Shown one piece after another: positions 36,559 to 39,886 of a DNA stretch of 39,886 bases. Both the position numbers and the translations under genes were made by a program. Positions within the stretch are counted from its first letter, which is position 1. Each line of letters opens with the position of its first letter. The stretch is from a bacterium (GTDB taxonomy: Archaea > Thermoplasmatota > Thermoplasmata > Lutacidiplasmatales > UBA184). The notes under the pieces are model-generated. The model was not told the DNA's origin. It saw only the letters and a program-made list of their open reading frames with translations, and did not search any database. The stretch is taken from NCBI GenBank assembly GCA_027309555.1, contig DAIDCO010000015.1, positions 1 through 39,886 of the forward strand, read 5' to 3'.

Positions 36559-37499
36559 AGGTGCGCGAGCTCCGCGCGGCGGACGCCGCCGACCTCCTCG
36601 GATTCCTCCAGCGTGACTTTCCCGAGGAGGAGGCCCTCCTCGGCACCCGCCCCGAGGGGTTCCAGGAGGTCGTCCGCCGGGTCTTCCGATGGGATGTGCG
36701 GCTCGTCCTCGGGCTCTTGCGGCTCGTCGGCCGGCCGATCTTCCGGTTCTTCGTGATCGAGGAAGGGGGTCGGCTCGCCGCGACAACGCTCCTTACCTAT
36801 TCACCGCGCGCCGGCTACGTGAGCATGGTCGTGGTCGCCCCGGAGCATCGGCGCCGGGGGTTCGCCCGCACGCTCCTCGAGGAAGCTCGTCGCGCGGCCC
36901 GGGCGCGGGGCCGACGCTACGTCGTGCTGGACGTCCTCGCCGCCAACACGCCGGCGCGAACGCTCTACGAGCGGCTCGGATACCGGACCTTGCGGAGCAC
37001 GGCCTACTTCGTCCACGACCGGCCGTCGGCCCTCCCGCCCGCGCCGGGGGGCGGCGTGACGGGACAGCGGCCGTTCCGTCCTCGCGACGCCCGGGAGCTC
37101 GCTCGAATCGACGCTCGCTCCCGCCCGGCCGACGTCGTGCGGGTGCTGCCGACGAGCCCCCGGGATTTCACCGGATCGGCCTGGGAAAGCGGGCTCCTCG
37201 CCAGCGAGCGCGCGGCCTGGGTGATCGACGACGGGGAGGGTCCCCGGGCCTGGGTCTCGGCGACGATCTCGAAGGCGACCGAAGCGGGACATCTGTCGAA
37301 CCCGATCGTCGACGGATCGGTGACGCCCGAGCGAGTCGAAGCGCTCGTCCGGACCGCCGCGGCCTGGTGTGCCACGCGCGGTGCGCCGCGACTGCTCGCG
37401 ATGGTTCCCGAGGAGAACGAACGAGGTCGGGCCGCCCTGACGGCCACGGGGTTCCGCGATGTCCTACCGGTCCTCACGCTCTACCGGACCGTCGACTGA
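36555..37499 (+). CDS. GNAT acetyltransferase with probable second GNAT-like domain
   Basis: GTG overlaps upstream TGA (GTGA). First domain VSMVVVAPEHRRRGFARTLLEEARRAARARGRRYVVLDVLAANTPARTLYERLGYRTL; second half TPERVEALVRTAAAWCATRGAPRLLAMVPEENERGRAALTATGFRDVLPVLTLYR. Confidence 0.85.
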   Translation: MKVRELRAADAADLLGFLQRDFPEEEALLGTRPEGFQEVVRRVFRWDVRLVLGLLRLVGRPIFRFFVIEEGGRLAATTLLTYSPRAGYVSMVVVAPEHRRRGFARTLLEEARRAARARGRRYVVLDVLAANTPARTLYERLGYRTLRSTAYFVHDRPSALPPAPGGGVTGQRPFRPRDARELARIDARSRPADVVRVLPTSPRDFTGSAWESGLLASERAAWVIDDGEGPRAWVSATISKATEAGHLSNPIVDGSVTPERVEALVRTAAAWCATRGAPRLLAMVPEENERGRAALTATGFRDVLPVLTLYRTVD

Positions 37500-38784
37500 T
37501 CCGGGCCGCGCCCGCCGCGGGGGCGCGGACGTCTACCTCTTCCCGGCCGTGGTCGGTGGAGGCCTCGGGGACATCGAGGAGGTGCTCGCCGCGGGGCGAT
37601 GTCTCGCCAGGGCCGGGTTCCCGATCTTCCTCTACCGAGGGCGGGACCGGCCGCTCCCCCGGTCGGTCGAAGGTCCCTGGGATTGGCCACCGCTAACGAG
37701 GATCGACCAGCTTCGCCCCACCGCCTCCGCAGCGCTCACCGTCAGCCCGTCGTTCGGCCTCAGCGCGGCCCGCCACCGTCCGGGTCCCCTCGGCCGGGAG
37801 GGGCCATGGGCCGTCGAGGCCCAGGAGGTCGAGGCCTCGTACGGGCCCGGTCGCACCCTCCATGTGAGCCTCGAAGAGTTCGCTCGCACGCTCACGAGCC
37901 GCGAGGAGACGCGCGAACGGCTGCGCGAAGGGGGCGTGCGATCCCGGGCGCTTGCCGCGGGCGCTCGGCGGGCGCGCGCGGCCCAGGAGGAGGCGACGTT
38001 CCGGGTCGCGTTCGAACGGTTCCGCGCGTTCGAGCGCGCGGACGTCCTTCATCTCTACGCCACGTTCCGCCCGAATCCTGCGTTCGCCCGGGAGTTCCCC
38101 TCGGCGGTGCAAGTCGGCCCCCTCTGGTCGGAGGGTCGTGGCCGGGTCCGCCGTGGAAAGGTGGGAGAGAACCGCGAATGGGTATGGTACGCGAGCCCCG
38201 CGAGCGCCGAGCGGATCGCACCGTCGGTCGCCGCGGGCCTGCACGGTAGCGGGACTTCCGTACGCGTGCACGTTCGCTCGCCCCGCCCCTGGCACTCCGT
38301 TCCGGCCGAGTCGACCTGGAGCTTCGCTACCCTCCCGGAGCCGTCCGCGGCCTGGCGGCGCCGGTTCGCCGAGGCGGAGGTGCGGATCGTCACCGGCAGC
38401 CGCTCGCTCCTCGAAGCGATCGAGGTCGGAGGACCGTTTCTGTACTTCAACGGGATCCTCGGCGAAGGGTCCCGCGCCCGACGACACCGCCCCGAGAAGC
38501 TCCGGGCCCTGCTCGACTTCGCCCGCACCGCGGGCCTCCCGGACGACGTGCGACGCGACCTTGCCGACTTCGGACGGGGACGGCGCGTGGCCGACGTGGT
38601 GGGTCGCGTGGCGTCCCACTCCGGGGGCTGGCGGCATTTCGCGCTCGCGCCGCGGTCGGTCGATTTCCGACCCCCGTTCCACGATGCGGGGGCGCTCGTG
38701 GTCGCGGTCGCCCGCTCGCTCGCGCGATCCGAGGCCGTCGCCTCGGAGGTCGTCGCGCGGGTGCGCCGGGGCTCGAATCCTTAA
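37459..38784 (+). CDS. Conserved-looking hypothetical protein (possible GT-B-like fold)
   Basis: 441 aa, overlaps GNAT gene end by 41 nt; ADVYLFPAVVGGGLGDIEEVLAAGRCLARAGFPIFLYRGRDRP; no family recognised with confidence. Confidence 0.65.
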   Translation: MSYRSSRSTGPSTDPGRARRGGADVYLFPAVVGGGLGDIEEVLAAGRCLARAGFPIFLYRGRDRPLPRSVEGPWDWPPLTRIDQLRPTASAALTVSPSFGLSAARHRPGPLGREGPWAVEAQEVEASYGPGRTLHVSLEEFARTLTSREETRERLREGGVRSRALAAGARRARAAQEEATFRVAFERFRAFERADVLHLYATFRPNPAFAREFPSAVQVGPLWSEGRGRVRRGKVGENREWVWYASPASAERIAPSVAAGLHGSGTSVRVHVRSPRPWHSVPAESTWSFATLPEPSAAWRRRFAEAEVRIVTGSRSLLEAIEVGGPFLYFNGILGEGSRARRHRPEKLRALLDFARTAGLPDDVRRDLADFGRGRRVADVVGRVASHSGGWRHFALAPRSVDFRPPFHDAGALVVAVARSLARSEAVASEVVARVRRGSNP

Positions 38785-38809
38785 TCGGGGGACGCCCCTC
38801 CGTACCGCG

Positions 38810-39886
38810 ATGCCGGCCGACCAGGCCAGTCCTCCCGCGGTCGCCCGGGCGATCGTCGGGAGCGCGCTCGGGGTCCGCCGGGGAGAGCACGTCGCGGTGG
38901 TGACGTGGAACCACACGCTCGCCTGGGCGGCCGCCGTGGTGGCCGAGGTTCGGCGGGTCGGCGGGCGGCCGTTCCTCCTCCTCGAGGACGAGGGGGCGTT
39001 CTGGAAGAGCCTCGACCTCGCCCCGTCGGCCCGGGCCTGGTCGGGGCTCACGGCTCCGGTCCGGTCCGCGATCGCGCACTCGAACGCGCTCGTCTACTTC
39101 CCCGGGCCGGCCGACCGGCCGCGCCTCCACGCGCTGCCCCCGCACCTGCTCTCTCCGTTCCTCGGCAGCGACGACGAGTGGTTGCGCCGCTGCCGCTCCG
39201 CCCGGGTGCGAGGGGTTCGATGCCTGCTGGGGTACGCCTCGGACGCCCAGGCCGAGCCGTGGGGGCTCCCCGGCGCGACGTGGCGCAGCCAGCTGATCCG
39301 CGGGATCACCGAGGTCGACTACGGCGCACTCCGTACGAGGGCCGCTCGGGCGGCCCGACTCCTGGCCCACGGGCGCGAGCTCCGGGTGATGGCCGCGAAC
39401 GGCACCGACCTGCGCGTGCGCCTGCGCGGACGCCGCCCGTGGGTCGACGACGGCCGGGTCGATCGCGAGGACCTGCGCACGGGCCGCAACCTCGCGACGG
39501 CGCCGGCCGGGTCGATCGCCGTCGCGATCGACGAACGGAGCGCCGAGGGAACGGTGATCGCGAACCGGCCGAGCTTCCTCCCGGGGGGCCGTGCGGAAGG
39601 CGGTCAGTGGGAGGTCGAGGGCGGACGGCTACGCAACTACTGGTACACGGAAGGAGGAGAGGCGTTCGAGACGGAGTTCGTGGCTGCGCCCCGGGGGCGC
39701 GCCACGCTCGCGCTCTTCGCGCTCGGTCTCAACTCCGCGCTCGCCCCCGGGGTCCCCCAGGCCGAGGACCAGGAAGAGGGGGCCGTAACGATAGGGATCG
39801 GGGGGAACACGCTGTACGGGGGACGGAACCGGTGCCGGTACCTCTCCTGGCTCGCCGTCGGGGAGGCGACGGTCGCCGTCGATGGG
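38810..39886 (+). CDS. M29 (aminopeptidase T)-like protein, apparently lacking metal ligands; runs off the window
   Basis: Open from ATG 38810 to the end (359 codons, no stop, so absent from the ORF track). Alignable with M29 C-terminal sequence: ALFALGLNSALAPGVPQAEDQEEGAVTIGIGGNTLYGGRNRCRYLSWLAVGEATVAVDG. Confidence 0.7.
   Translation, partial: MPADQASPPAVARAIVGSALGVRRGEHVAVVTWNHTLAWAAAVVAEVRRVGGRPFLLLEDEGAFWKSLDLAPSARAWSGLTAPVRSAIAHSNALVYFPGPADRPRLHALPPHLLSPFLGSDDEWLRRCRSARVRGVRCLLGYASDAQAEPWGLPGATWRSQLIRGITEVDYGALRTRAARAARLLAHGRELRVMAANGTDLRVRLRGRRPWVDDGRVDREDLRTGRNLATAPAGSIAVAIDERSAEGTVIANRPSFLPGGRAEGGQWEVEGGRLRNYWYTEGGEAFETEFVAAPRGRATLALFALGLNSALAPGVPQAEDQEEGAVTIGIGGNTLYGGRNRCRYLSWLAVGEATVAVDG

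Noticed and set aside
1-39886. CRISPR arrays, rRNA, prophage structural genes, toxin-antitoxin or restriction-modification genes
   Set aside because: No regularly spaced repeats, rRNA-like sequence or recognisable phage or defence proteins were seen on either strand.

Overview
High-GC archaeal chromosome segment, most consistent with Thermoplasmata-like Euryarchaeota. The lineage is inferred from gene content, TATA-type promoters and near-leaderless starts; it was not tested. Core features, left to right: a partial PolX; a GNAT / DUF2400 divergent pair; an MFS transporter; B12-dependent ribonucleotide reductase (NrdJ, minus strand); two small conserved proteins; an rnz-hutI pair; a DUF929-like membrane thioredoxin with a VKOR gene, preceded by a frameshifted partial paralogue; and a complete A-type ATP synthase split into two convergent operons, K-E-C (+) against F-A-B-D-x-H-I (-). 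The 'x' is an uncatalogued ORF of about 41 aa with one predicted TM helix, coupled by an ATGA overlap. Then follow a ferredoxin, GT2, DUF72, an accessory stretch (about 25.3-30.2 kb) with structured intergenic DNA, a large secreted protein, repeated gene fragments and a complete IS630-type element with TA target duplication, and a likely DNA-repair module: RAD55-like ATPase, Walker-A-less RadA-like protein, small helical protein and a PolB2-type DNA polymerase with altered catalytic motifs. The right end has a HEAT-repeat protein, a tandem GNAT, an unknown conserved-looking protein and an M29-like aminopeptidase homologue that appears to lack its metal ligands and runs off the window. Strongest leads: the PolB2 / degenerate-RadA module (with an apparent missing start codon), the small ORF inside the ATPase operon, and the DUF929/VKOR locus. 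All homology calls are by eye from the translations; no searches were run.
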